From the NCBI RefSeq assembly GCF_040546025.1, contig NZ_JBEPNA010000003.1, positions 124,001 through 188,000 of the forward strand: a stretch of DNA of 64,000 nt, in the 5' to 3' direction. Shown here in pieces: positions 41,938-49,607 of this stretch; position 1 is the stretch's first letter; each line of letters begins with the position of its first letter. This DNA comes from Marisediminicola sp040546025. GTDB taxonomy: Bacteria; Actinomycetota; Actinomycetes; Actinomycetales; Microbacteriaceae. Made by a program: the position numbers and the translations under genes. The notes below the pieces were generated by a model, which made no database searches, was not told where the DNA came from, and saw only the letters and a list, made by a program, of their open reading frames with translations.

Positions 41938-42489
41938 ATGAGGAGTCCTCTTCGTCTGCGTCAGGCGGTCACCGTAGCCGCCGTCGGACTCGTCGCGGTG
42001 CCGCTCCTTGCAGGATGCGCCGCCGGCGCGACCATTATCCAGAGCCAGATGGATGAGCAGGTCGAGTGGTCGGAGAATGCGCTCCCGTTCCGTGACACCG
42101 AGGGTTTCGAGGGCGCTGCCTCCGGCAGGCTCGACGCCTCGACGGATGACGTCGGCAGTGGGGTCGGGCTGGGAAGCGTGCCGCCCGGCGACTATCTGGT
42201 TCATGTCGTGTGCCGCGGCGAGAGCCCGGTCGAGTTTCACATCACGAGCATCGATGCTGAGACCGGCCTCGCCTCGACGTCTCTGGACTGCGGCGCATCC
42301 ACTTCTATCGAGGCAACCACAACTACTGCGGGTCTGTTCATCGTCGCGGATGCCGAGGGTCCCGCTGTGTGGGCCGCCTACGTTGCAGGCGAGACGGCCA
42401 GGCCGCCCTCTGCAATGACCTTGCGGTACGGCAGCAGCGCCGCCTTCATCCCGAGCCCGACGACGCCGACCATCCGATCGCCGCGGTAA
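41938..42489 (+). CDS. Putative lipoprotein with 3' end inside the convergent gene
   Basis: 183-aa secreted lipoprotein. The signal peptide (RQAVTVAAVGLVAVPLLAGCAAG) has its lipobox Cys near residue 27. The middle part (DDVGSGVGLGSVPPGDYLVHVVCRGESPVEFHIT and SLDCGASTSIEA) looks like a small beta-domain with a Cys pair. The last ~37 codons lie antisense to the 3' end of the ferredoxin reductase gene (112-nt overlap) and are low in complexity (SPTTPTIRSPR). The natural stop was probably lost or displaced when the catabolic island arrived. No close family recognised. Confidence 0.6.
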   Translation: MRSPLRLRQAVTVAAVGLVAVPLLAGCAAGATIIQSQMDEQVEWSENALPFRDTEGFEGAASGRLDASTDDVGSGVGLGSVPPGDYLVHVVCRGESPVEFHITSIDAETGLASTSLDCGASTSIEATTTTAGLFIVADAEGPAVWAAYVAGETARPPSAMTLRYGSSAAFIPSPTTPTIRSPR

Positions 42490-43613
42490 TAGCCCACGAC
42501 GGCCTCCGAGGCGAGCGACCCCCCGAGCAGGCGGATGTCATCGGCGAGTCCCGGCAGCCCGTAGGCCTGGAGTGCCATCTCGAACTGGTTCGACCAGAAC
42601 GCGGGCATCGGCTCGAACGGAGTGCTGACCGCCTCCGCGAACGCCTCCGGCGAGGCCAGCCAGGCCGCGAGCACGGCACCGGCCCGCTTGCCCGTATCGG
42701 TCGGGATATTCCAATGCTCCACCCGCCTCGCCACGTCGTCGAACATCGCGTTCGGGAAGCGGGCGATGTCGCCGACCACGTAGACATCGTCATGAACCGT
42801 GCCATCGGCCGAGACGGCCCGCATGGCGGCATCCGCGAGCACCCCGTCGGTGCAGTCGATGCCGGTGCCCGTGAGCCACTCGCTGTTGCAGTCCGAGCCG
42901 ATCGCCTCGATCAGCAGAGCGGCGGGGATGACAGCGCCGTCATTGAGCTCGACCGCCTCCAGCCGGGGCGCCCCGACCAGCCCGGTGATCGTATGCCCCA
43001 GCCGGAATGCGACGCCGTGCGCCTCCTGCCGCGACAGGATTTCCGCGGCGAGGAGTGGCCCGAGCGGGCGCACGATCGGCAGCGCGCTGGGCGAGACCAC
43101 GGTCACCTCGCAGCCGAGCTTGCGGGCGGTGGCGGCCACCTCGCATCCGATGAACCCGGATCCCACGATCACCACGCGCGCGCCCGGCACGAGCTCGTCG
43201 CGCAGGGCCATTGCGTCGTCGAGGGTGCGCACGGTGTGGCGGCCGGGGAGCTCGCGCAGGGCGAGCCGCCTGGGCCTCAGCCCCGTCGCGATCACGAGCG
43301 CGGCGTAGGGATGCGCCACGCCGTCACCGGTCGTCACGGTGCGCGCCGCGAGGTCGGCCGAGACGACGCGCGAGCCCAGCATCCACTCGACGTCCGCCGT
43401 CGACGCGCGCTGGGGGAAGGCGACCGACTCGTGGGTCACGACCCCCGCGAGCACGTCCTTCGAGAGTGGCGGACGGTTGTAGGGGGCGTGCAGCTCCTCG
43501 CCGATGACGGTGAGCGGCCCGGCGTAGCCCGCCTTGCGCAGCGCCTCCGCCGTGCGCAGCCCGCCCATCGCCGCGCCGACGATGATGACGGGACCCGGCG
43601 CCACGGCATCCAC
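42378..43613 (-). CDS. Ferredoxin reductase (NAD(P)H-dependent, FAD) for the P450 system
   Basis: 411-aa FAD/NAD oxidoreductase. The N-terminal FAD motif is VIIVGAAMGGLRTAEAL, the NAD(P)-binding motif is VVIVGSGFIGCEVAATARKLG near residue 150, and the second FAD motif is VYVVGDIARFPN near residue 275. It resembles ferredoxin reductases of class I P450 and ring-dioxygenase systems. The GTG start at 43613 overlaps the stop of the ferredoxin gene by one base (TAGTG). It passes electrons to the ferredoxin encoded immediately upstream, for use by the P450 at 48.3 kb. Confidence 0.87.
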   Translation of the reverse strand: MDAVAPGPVIIVGAAMGGLRTAEALRKAGYAGPLTVIGEELHAPYNRPPLSKDVLAGVVTHESVAFPQRASTADVEWMLGSRVVSADLAARTVTTGDGVAHPYAALVIATGLRPRRLALRELPGRHTVRTLDDAMALRDELVPGARVVIVGSGFIGCEVAATARKLGCEVTVVSPSALPIVRPLGPLLAAEILSRQEAHGVAFRLGHTITGLVGAPRLEAVELNDGAVIPAALLIEAIGSDCNSEWLTGTGIDCTDGVLADAAMRAVSADGTVHDDVYVVGDIARFPNAMFDDVARRVEHWNIPTDTGKRAGAVLAAWLASPEAFAEAVSTPFEPMPAFWSNQFEMALQAYGLPGLADDIRLLGGSLASEAVVGYYRGDRMVGVVGLGMKAALLPYRKVIAEGGLAVSPAT

Positions 43614-43804
43614 TATTCGACGATTCGGATGGCCTGCATCGGGCACACGTCCACGGCCGACTCCACGTTGTCACGCTCGGAGTCGTCCGCCGAGGCCAGG
43701 TACTCGAGCTTGTCGTCGTCGTTGAGCTTGAAGATGCTCGGCGCCTCGAACACGCACTGCCCGTAGTGCTGGCACAGCGCCATGTCGACTTCGATCTTGA
43801 TCAT
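43613..43804 (-). CDS. P450-type [3Fe-4S] ferredoxin
   Basis: 63-aa ferredoxin. The three cluster Cys are in LCQHYGQCVFEAP (residues ~11 and 17) and CPMQAI (~54). A His replaces the second Cys of the 4Fe motif, the pattern of [3Fe-4S] ferredoxins serving actinobacterial P450s. It overlaps the FAH-family gene by ATGA upstream and the reductase by one base downstream, so the order FAH, ferredoxin, reductase is one operon. It carries electrons from the reductase to the P450. Confidence 0.92.
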   Translation of the reverse strand: MIKIEVDMALCQHYGQCVFEAPSIFKLNDDDKLEYLASADDSERDNVESAVDVCPMQAIRIVE

Positions 43805-44691
43805 TGCGTGTCCTTCACGGTCGACGGGTAGAGGTCTTTGGACGGGGTGCGGATGCCGCGGAACTCCCAGTCTCCGCCCAGCGCGGTCGAGCGCACCTCC
43901 TCGCTCTCGGTCGGCTGGGCGCCGACGTCGGTGCGGATCGGGGTCGGGCCGGTGACGATGTGGTTGGTCAGGCGGCCGAGGCCCTCGACCTCGACCTCGA
44001 CGACATCGCCCGGCTCGACCGGGCGCGAGAACGCCGGCGTGCCGCTGAACAGCAGGTCACCGGGGCTCAACGTAATGGTCCGCGCGATGTCGGCGACGAG
44101 GTAGTTCATGTCCCACTCCATGTTCGCCGTGGAGTCGCTCTGCTTGACGACCCCGTTGACGATCGTCTGGATCTGCTTGCCCCTAAAGTCCCAGCCGGTG
44201 ACCAGCCCGGGACCCACCGGCGCGAGGGTGTCGCTGCCCTTGACCCGAAGCATCGACCCGGCATCGGTGTCGCGGAAGTCGTGCAGGCCGTAGTCGTTGC
44301 CGACCGTGTAGCCGGCGATGAAGTCACCCGCCTGCTGCGGTGACACGTTGCGGCAGGTGCGCCCGATCACGATCACGATCTCGCCCTCGAAGTTCAGCCA
44401 CTTGCAGCCCTGCGGGCGCACCACCGCGGCCTTGTGCGAGTTGAGCGCCGTGACGGGCTTGTGGAAGTACGTCGGCGCGGAGGGGAGCTTGGTCATGAAC
44501 TCCTCGGTGCGGCTCGCGTAGTTGAGGTGCACCGCGATGATCTTGCTCGGTACCGTCGGCGGCAGGTGCACCGCGTCGTCGACGCCGACCTCGCGGCCGT
44601 CGCCGGCCACGAGGGTGTCGCCGTGCCGCTCGACGTCGACCGGGTAGCCGTCGAGCAGGATGCGCCGGAATTCGCGCACGGGCTCAGTCAC
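43801..44691 (-). CDS. FAH-family hydrolase/decarboxylase-isomerase (HpaG-like)
   Basis: 296-aa fumarylacetoacetase-family enzyme. Motifs are KIIAVHLNYASRTEEF, PTYFHKPVTAL, LNFEGEIVIVIGRTCRNVS (metal-binding Glu pair) and GYTVGNDYGLHDFRDTD, with LLFSGTPAFSRPVEPGDVVEVEVEG near the end. In the homoprotocatechuate pathway this family supplies the 5-oxo-pent-3-ene tricarboxylate decarboxylase/CHM isomerase (HpaG). The position directly after an HpaD-like dioxygenase supports that, although fumarylpyruvate or acylpyruvate hydrolysis is possible. It overlaps both neighbours (8 nt with HpaD, ATGA with ferredoxin). Confidence 0.85.
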   Translation of the reverse strand: MTEPVREFRRILLDGYPVDVERHGDTLVAGDGREVGVDDAVHLPPTVPSKIIAVHLNYASRTEEFMTKLPSAPTYFHKPVTALNSHKAAVVRPQGCKWLNFEGEIVIVIGRTCRNVSPQQAGDFIAGYTVGNDYGLHDFRDTDAGSMLRVKGSDTLAPVGPGLVTGWDFRGKQIQTIVNGVVKQSDSTANMEWDMNYLVADIARTITLSPGDLLFSGTPAFSRPVEPGDVVEVEVEGLGRLTNHIVTGPTPIRTDVGAQPTESEEVRSTALGGDWEFRGIRTPSKDLYPSTVKDTQ

Positions 44692-45592
44692 GCGACAGCG
44701 TCAGGTTCTTCGGGGCGGGGAATCCGCCTGCCGGGCGCGGGAACCACACGTGCACTTGGCCGGTGCCGATGGAGTTCTCGTACTCGCTGTACATCACGCC
44801 GGGGGCGGTGCAGCGGTCCTCCCCGATCGCGCCAGCGGTGACGAGCCAGTGCCCGAACATCGCCTCGGGGCGGAACTTGTGGAACTCGGGCATCGTCTCG
44901 AGCACGCGGGCGTGGTCGCCGGCTTTGAACCACTCGAGGCGGTCCTCGTCGGCGGCGCGGGCGGCGGGGGTGAAGATGTGCGACGGGTCGCTCGCCTCGT
45001 GCCCCCGCAGCTCGCGCAGCTTGTAGAAGGTGTGGGACAGGGCGCCGGATGCGAGGATGATGACCTTGCGGTCGCTCGCGGCGATCGCCTCTCCGAGGGC
45101 ACGTCCGGCGCGGAGCATGTCCTCGTCGGTTGCGGTCTGGCAGATGCTGATGCTCAGCCAGCGCTTGTCGAGTCCCTCGCCGAGGAACTTCCACAGGTTG
45201 ATCGTGGCGTACATGACCGGCAGGTCCGGGTCGTCGATCGGCGTGATCCAGGTGCCGTTCTTCTCCGCGAAGCTCTCGGCCAGCCGGGCCAGCTCCGGGT
45301 CGCCGCGGTAGTCGAACGGAACCCCGTGCATGCCGCGGGGGAGCTCCTCCGAGGTGAACTTGCCGCTGCGGCGCTCGTGCGAGTTGATGACGAACTCGAC
45401 GGTCGTGGCCCAGTGGCTGTCGACGACGACGACGGTGTCGTAGTCGGCCGTCTCGAAGACGTCCTTGCGCAGCTTTTCGAGGCCGGGAACAAGACTGATC
45501 TCGTGTCCCTCGTTGATGTCCAGGCGGACATCCTCGGGAAGCATGATCGTCGGGACGTGTGCGATGAGGCCGACGCCTACGATTTCACCCAT
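44684..45592 (-). CDS. hpaD: Class III extradiol dioxygenase, 3,4-dihydroxyphenylacetate 2,3-dioxygenase-like
   Basis: 302-aa LigB-family ring-cleavage enzyme. It aligns with the class III HpaD pattern: GLIAHVPTIMLPE (iron-ligand His ~12), YDTVVVVDSHWATTVEFVIN (His ~60), RSGKFTSEELP, ILASGALSHTF (catalytic His ~187) and the C-terminal GTGQVHVWFPRP. It would open homoprotocatechuate next to the hydroxyls, giving 5-carboxymethyl-2-hydroxymuconate semialdehyde, the substrate of the HpaE-like enzyme just upstream (3-nt gap). A related catechol acid cannot be excluded. Confidence 0.87.
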   Translation of the reverse strand: MGEIVGVGLIAHVPTIMLPEDVRLDINEGHEISLVPGLEKLRKDVFETADYDTVVVVDSHWATTVEFVINSHERRSGKFTSEELPRGMHGVPFDYRGDPELARLAESFAEKNGTWITPIDDPDLPVMYATINLWKFLGEGLDKRWLSISICQTATDEDMLRAGRALGEAIAASDRKVIILASGALSHTFYKLRELRGHEASDPSHIFTPAARAADEDRLEWFKAGDHARVLETMPEFHKFRPEAMFGHWLVTAGAIGEDRCTAPGVMYSEYENSIGTGQVHVWFPRPAGGFPAPKNLTLSRD

Positions 45593-45595
45593 GTG

Positions 45596-47074
45596 CTATT
45601 CCTTCCATCCGTGAGGTGCAACGACCGTGTTCTTCACGTCCGCGTAAAAATCAAAGGACCACGTGCCGCCCTCGCGGCCGACGCCCGACTTCTTCGATCC
45701 GCCGAAGGGCGCGCGCAGGTCGCGCACGAAGAAGCAGTTGACCCAGATCGTGCCGGCGACGAGCCTCTCGGTGATCGCGGCGGCGTGCGCCCGGTCGCCG
45801 GACACGACGACGGCGGCGAGCCCGAACTCGGTGCCGTTCGCGAGCTCGAGGGCCTCCTCGTCGGTGGCGAATTTCTGCATCGTGAGCACGGGCCCGAAAA
45901 CCTCCTGCGTGAGGATCTCGCTGCCGCGCGCGGCATCGCCTACGAGGGTCGGCGTGAAGTACAGGCCGCCGAGGTCGGCGTTGGGTGTGCCGCCCATGAG
46001 GATTCTCGCACCGTCGGCCTCGGCACGGTCGACGAATCCCTTGATGCGTTCGAAGTGCACGGCGTGCACCTGGGGGCCGATGTCGGTGTCGGGGTCGCGC
46101 GGGTCGCCCTGGCGAAGTGACGCGGCCTTGGCCTGGAAGGCCGTGGCGAAGTCGTCCGCGATGCTCTCGTGCACGAGCAGCCTCGTGCCGGAGAGGCAGA
46201 CCTGCCCGGCGTTGTCGTACTGCTCGACGGCGAGCGCGGCGGCGAGTTCGATGTCGGCATCCGCGAGCACGATGCACGGGCTCTTGCCGCCGAGTTCGAA
46301 GCTGCACGGGGTGAGGTTGTCGGCGGCGGCGCGGGCGATCGACTTCGCGGTGGGCACAGACCCGGTGAACGAGATGCGGCTGAGTCCCGGATGCGCGACG
46401 AGTGCGGCTCCCGCCTCCCGGCCGAATCCCTGCACGAGGTTGAAGACCCCGTCGGGCAGTCCGGCCTCGGTGCAGATGTCGGCGAGCAGGGATGCCGTGA
46501 GCGGCGTCCATTCGGCGGGCTTCAGCACGACCGTGTCGCCTGCCGCGAGCGCGGGCGCGATCTTCCACGTGGCGAGCATGAGCGGGGCGTTCCACGGCGT
46601 GATGAGGCCGGCGACTCCCGAGGGGTCCCAGGACACGTGGTTCGTGTGGCCGCGGGTCTCGAAGTCATCGTGCGTCAGGTGATTGACGGCCCAATCGGCG
46701 AAGAAGCGGAAGTTGTGCGCGACGCGCGGCATGACGCCGCGCAGGTTGCTGCGCAGCAGGCCGCCGTTGTCCATGGTCTCGACATTCGCGAGCTCGGGCA
46801 GGCGCTCCTCGACCAGGTCGGCGATGCGGTTCAGGATCGCCGCCCGCTCCGCTGTCGGCATCGCGGCCCAGGCGGGGAAGGCCTCACGAGCGGCGGCGAC
46901 GGCGAGGTCGATCTCGTGCGCCCCGCCGCGCGCGATGTTGCCGAGCTCGGACCCGTCGATGGGGGAGGTGTTGGCGAAGGTGGTCTTGGATGCCACCCGG
47001 CGGCCACCGATGAAGTGCCGCGGGTCGACCGACACTCCGGCCACGGTCACGTCAGCTAGGTCAATGCTCGTCAT
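45596..47074 (-). CDS. hpaE: 5-carboxymethyl-2-hydroxymuconate semialdehyde dehydrogenase-like ALDH
   Basis: 492-aa NAD-dependent aldehyde dehydrogenase. Signatures are SGVAGLITPWNAPLML, VLKPAEWTPLTA, ISFTGSVPTAKSIARAAADNLTPCSFELGGKSP (catalytic Glu), DNAGQVCLSGTRLLV (catalytic Cys ~286) and QEVFGPVLTMQKF, with PFGGSKKSGVGREGG at the end. Its place before hpaD and the FAH gene, with a 3-nt gap, supports oxidation of the meta-cleavage semialdehyde. It leads the minus-strand operon hpaE-hpaD-FAH-ferredoxin-reductase, whose promoter lies in 47075-47160. Confidence 0.87.
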   Translation of the reverse strand: MTSIDLADVTVAGVSVDPRHFIGGRRVASKTTFANTSPIDGSELGNIARGGAHEIDLAVAAAREAFPAWAAMPTAERAAILNRIADLVEERLPELANVETMDNGGLLRSNLRGVMPRVAHNFRFFADWAVNHLTHDDFETRGHTNHVSWDPSGVAGLITPWNAPLMLATWKIAPALAAGDTVVLKPAEWTPLTASLLADICTEAGLPDGVFNLVQGFGREAGAALVAHPGLSRISFTGSVPTAKSIARAAADNLTPCSFELGGKSPCIVLADADIELAAALAVEQYDNAGQVCLSGTRLLVHESIADDFATAFQAKAASLRQGDPRDPDTDIGPQVHAVHFERIKGFVDRAEADGARILMGGTPNADLGGLYFTPTLVGDAARGSEILTQEVFGPVLTMQKFATDEEALELANGTEFGLAAVVVSGDRAHAAAITERLVAGTIWVNCFFVRDLRAPFGGSKKSGVGREGGTWSFDFYADVKNTVVAPHGWKE

Positions 47075-47166
47075 GCTGCTCCCTGATCCGCAGGCTCGTC
47101 GTTAAGTCATTCGGATGCTAATGAAATACACTACGCAATAGCCCGCCCATCTACAACTTGTTTTCG

Positions 47167-47733
47167 ATGGGAGACGTGAGAGGACGCCATGAGCAGCTTT
47201 CGCCCCCGGATCGCGAGCTGCCGGGTGGCGGCGACCTCGACCCGGCGACCTACGGAGAGCCGAGCCGGCACGAGAGCGTCTACGACGTTGACGCGGTGCA
47301 GGATCCCGTCGACCTCGAGCTCGCCTGGGTCGCCCTCGCGGCCGGCATCCCGCTCCTCGCGATCTGCCGCGGACTGCACATCGTCAACGTCGTGCGTGGG
47401 GGATCTCTCGTGCAGAATCTGCCCGTGCACCACCGGCACCACGAACACGACCTGCTCTTCGACCGAGCGCACGAGCGCTTCGGCTTCGCAGGGCCGTCGG
47501 TGCGGGCATCGTGCTACCACCACCAGGCCCTCGACCGGCTCGGCGAGGGTCTCGCCGTCGTCGCGCGGGCGACCGACGGGGTGCCGGAGGCCGTGCTGAT
47601 CGACGCCCCGGGCTGGGCGATCGGCGTGCAGTGGCATCCGGAGGACACCGCGACGAGCGACCCCGATCAGGCCGCGCTGTTCGCCGAGCTCGTCAGGCAG
47701 GCGGAATCGTGGAGTCGGCCTTTTCAACGTTGA
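47167..47733 (+). pseudogene. N-terminally truncated gamma-glutamyl-GABA hydrolase-like (PuuD, peptidase C26) gene
   Basis: The readable part begins just before LPGGGDLDPATYGE, continues through the nucleophile AICRGLHIVN and ends with the His/Glu of GVQWHPED. That is the class I glutamine-amidotransferase fold of PuuD/peptidase C26. About 60 residues that should precede the PGGGD motif (first strands, substrate loop) are absent; the bases upstream encode unrelated sequence in all three frames. PuuD-type enzymes free glutamate from gamma-glutamylated products. The remnant fits the gamma-glutamylation theme of the island but is probably dead. Its 3' end overlaps the MarR gene by 41 nt. Confidence 0.7.
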
Positions 47734-48211
47734 CCGTGATCAGCCGCAGCATCTCGGCGAGTTCCTCGCGGCGGGCGACGTCGATGGGGCCCGAGATGTG
47801 CTGCTCCTCGAGATTGAACTCGGGGAACAGCTCGGTCATCATGGCGCGGCCGTCGTCGGTCAGGCGCACGAGCACGAGCCGCCCGTCGGCCTGGCTGCGC
47901 TCGCGGGTGACCCAGCCGCGATCCTGAAGGGTCGTGAGCACGCCGGTGAGCGTTGCCTTGGAGAATCCGCCCTCGAGCGCAATCTGGCGGGTCTCGATGG
48001 GCTCCCAGATCCAGGTGACCCACAGCACGACGAAACCGGTCCAGGAGAGGTTGTGCTGGGCCAGCACCGAGCGCTCGAGGTGGTTGCGCACGGCGTTCGC
48101 GGCACGGAACAGGTTCGAGGTGACGGCCATGGCGGCGTAGTCGAGGGGGAGACCGCCGAGGCGTTCGCTCACCTGGCGCTCCGTCTCGGCAAGCGTGAAC
48201 GGTCCGGCCAT
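47693..48211 (-). CDS. MarR-family transcriptional regulator
   Basis: 172-aa winged-helix regulator. The dimerisation helix is near residues 20-50 (MAVTSNLFRAANAVRNHLERSV), the HTH is TRQIALEGGFSKATLTGVLTTLQDRGWVTRE, and the wing is SQADGRLVLVRLTDDGRAM. GAGGAG 6 nt before the ATG fixes the start. It is divergent from the P450 gene with a ~140-bp spacer holding a perfect palindrome (48311-48336). It likely represses the island and responds to its substrate or an aromatic intermediate. Confidence 0.87.
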   Translation of the reverse strand: MAGPFTLAETERQVSERLGGLPLDYAAMAVTSNLFRAANAVRNHLERSVLAQHNLSWTGFVVLWVTWIWEPIETRQIALEGGFSKATLTGVLTTLQDRGWVTRERSQADGRLVLVRLTDDGRAMMTELFPEFNLEEQHISGPIDVARREELAEMLRLITVNVEKADSTIPPA

Positions 48212-48310
48212 GGGGTGCTCCTCGTCGAATGGTGACGCACGTACTCTATTGGACGGTTCCGGCAAGAAAATCGTGCCCGACCCCGCCCACGATCGATTAT
48301 GGTTCTGATA

Positions 48311-48336
48311 GTGATTGTTCGTCCCCGAACAATCAC
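48311..48336. promoter_or_regulatory. Palindromic operator between marR and the P450 gene
   Basis: Perfect 11-bp inverted repeat GTGATTGTTCG-TCCC-CGAACAATCAC, 13 bp before the P450 start codon. It is the right size and place for a MarR dimer. The core TTGTTCG/CGAACAA recurs at two other promoters of the island. Confidence 0.75.
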
Positions 48337-48348
48337 CGAGGAGATGAC

Positions 48349-49599
48349 ATGACTTCAATGACGAACGTCACGCTGGCCGACCTGGACCTGTTCGAGCAGG
48401 CGCCCCCGTGGGAGCTGTTCGACGAGCTGCGGGCGAAGGCGCCCGTGCACTGGGACGAGGAAGAGGCACCGAACCACGGGTTCTGGTCGCTCACCGGGTA
48501 CCACGACATCGTGCATGTGCTGCGCGACACCGAGACCTTCTCGAGCGAGAAGGGCACCGTCAACCTCGAGGAGCTCGACGCCGACCAGATCGAGGCGCGC
48601 AAGTCGATGCTCGAGACCGACGGGGCGCGCCACCGCGCGCTGCGCCGGCTGATGCAGGGCGAGTTCACCCCTAAGGCCGTCGCCGGCTACGAGACATTCC
48701 TGCGCGGGCTCACCGCGACCACGCTCGACGAGGCCTTCGCGCTCGGCGAGTTCGACTTCGTGGCGCAGGTCGCCGCCGACTTCCCGATCCGGGTGCTCGC
48801 GCGGATGCTCGATGTGCCGGATGCCGACATCCACAAGCTCATCGACTGGGGCAACCGCATGGTCGGCAACACCGACCCCGAGCACGCCGACGTGCTGGCC
48901 GACTCCGAGGAGAGCGAGAAGTACCGGCTGCTCCCGTTCCGCTCACCCGCCGCCCAGGAGGTCTTCGACTACGGGCGGGCGCTCGCCGACCGCCGCCGCG
49001 GCCGCAACGGCGTCGACCTTGTGTCGCGCCTGGTCAACCAAGAGCCGATGGACGGCATCCCGCTCTCCGAACGGGATTTCAACAGCTACTTCCTGCTGCT
49101 CGTCGTCGCCGGCAATGAGACGACCCGGCACACGATCACCCACTCGATGAACTACCTCATGCAGAACCCCGACCAGCTCGAACTGCTCCAGGAGCGCCCC
49201 GAGCTGATCCCATGGGCGGTGGAGGAGTTCCTGCGGATGGCGAGCCCCGTTTACCACTTCCGCCGCACGGCGACCCGAGACACCGAGATCCGCGGCCAGG
49301 CGATCAAGGAGGGCGACAAGGTCGTCACCTGGTTCGCCGCCGGCAACCGCGACCCGCAGGTGTTCGACGACCCGTACCGCATGGACGTGACCCGCAACCC
49401 GAATGAGCACATGGCCTTCGGTCGCGGCGGCCCGCACATGTGCATGGGCAACGCGCTCGCCCGGCTCGAGATCAAGATCATGTTCGAAGACCTGCTGCCG
49501 CGCATCACGAGCGTGCAGCAGATGGGCGAGGTCTCCCGGCTGCGCAGCAATTTCATCAACGGCATCAAGCGCTTCCCGGTGAAGGTGGAGCTCAAGTAA
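48349..49599 (+). CDS. Cytochrome P450 (CYP124/125/142-like clade)
   Basis: 416-aa soluble class I P450. The I-helix oxygen-activation motif is VVAGNETTRH near residue 255, the K-helix ExxR is EEFLR, the PERF-like region is DPYRMDVTRNPNEH, and the heme loop FGRGGPHMCMGNALAR has the axial Cys at ~365. The heme loop carries one more residue than FGxGxHxC, as in the CYP124/125/142 group. It takes electrons from the ferredoxin/reductase encoded 5 kb away. AGGAG precedes the ATG. The likely substrate is an aromatic or amine intermediate of the island; sequence alone does not say which. Confidence 0.9.
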   Translation: MTSMTNVTLADLDLFEQAPPWELFDELRAKAPVHWDEEEAPNHGFWSLTGYHDIVHVLRDTETFSSEKGTVNLEELDADQIEARKSMLETDGARHRALRRLMQGEFTPKAVAGYETFLRGLTATTLDEAFALGEFDFVAQVAADFPIRVLARMLDVPDADIHKLIDWGNRMVGNTDPEHADVLADSEESEKYRLLPFRSPAAQEVFDYGRALADRRRGRNGVDLVSRLVNQEPMDGIPLSERDFNSYFLLLVVAGNETTRHTITHSMNYLMQNPDQLELLQERPELIPWAVEEFLRMASPVYHFRRTATRDTEIRGQAIKEGDKVVTWFAAGNRDPQVFDDPYRMDVTRNPNEHMAFGRGGPHMCMGNALARLEIKIMFEDLLPRITSVQQMGEVSRLRSNFINGIKRFPVKVELK

Positions 49600-49607
49600 G
49601 GAACGGC

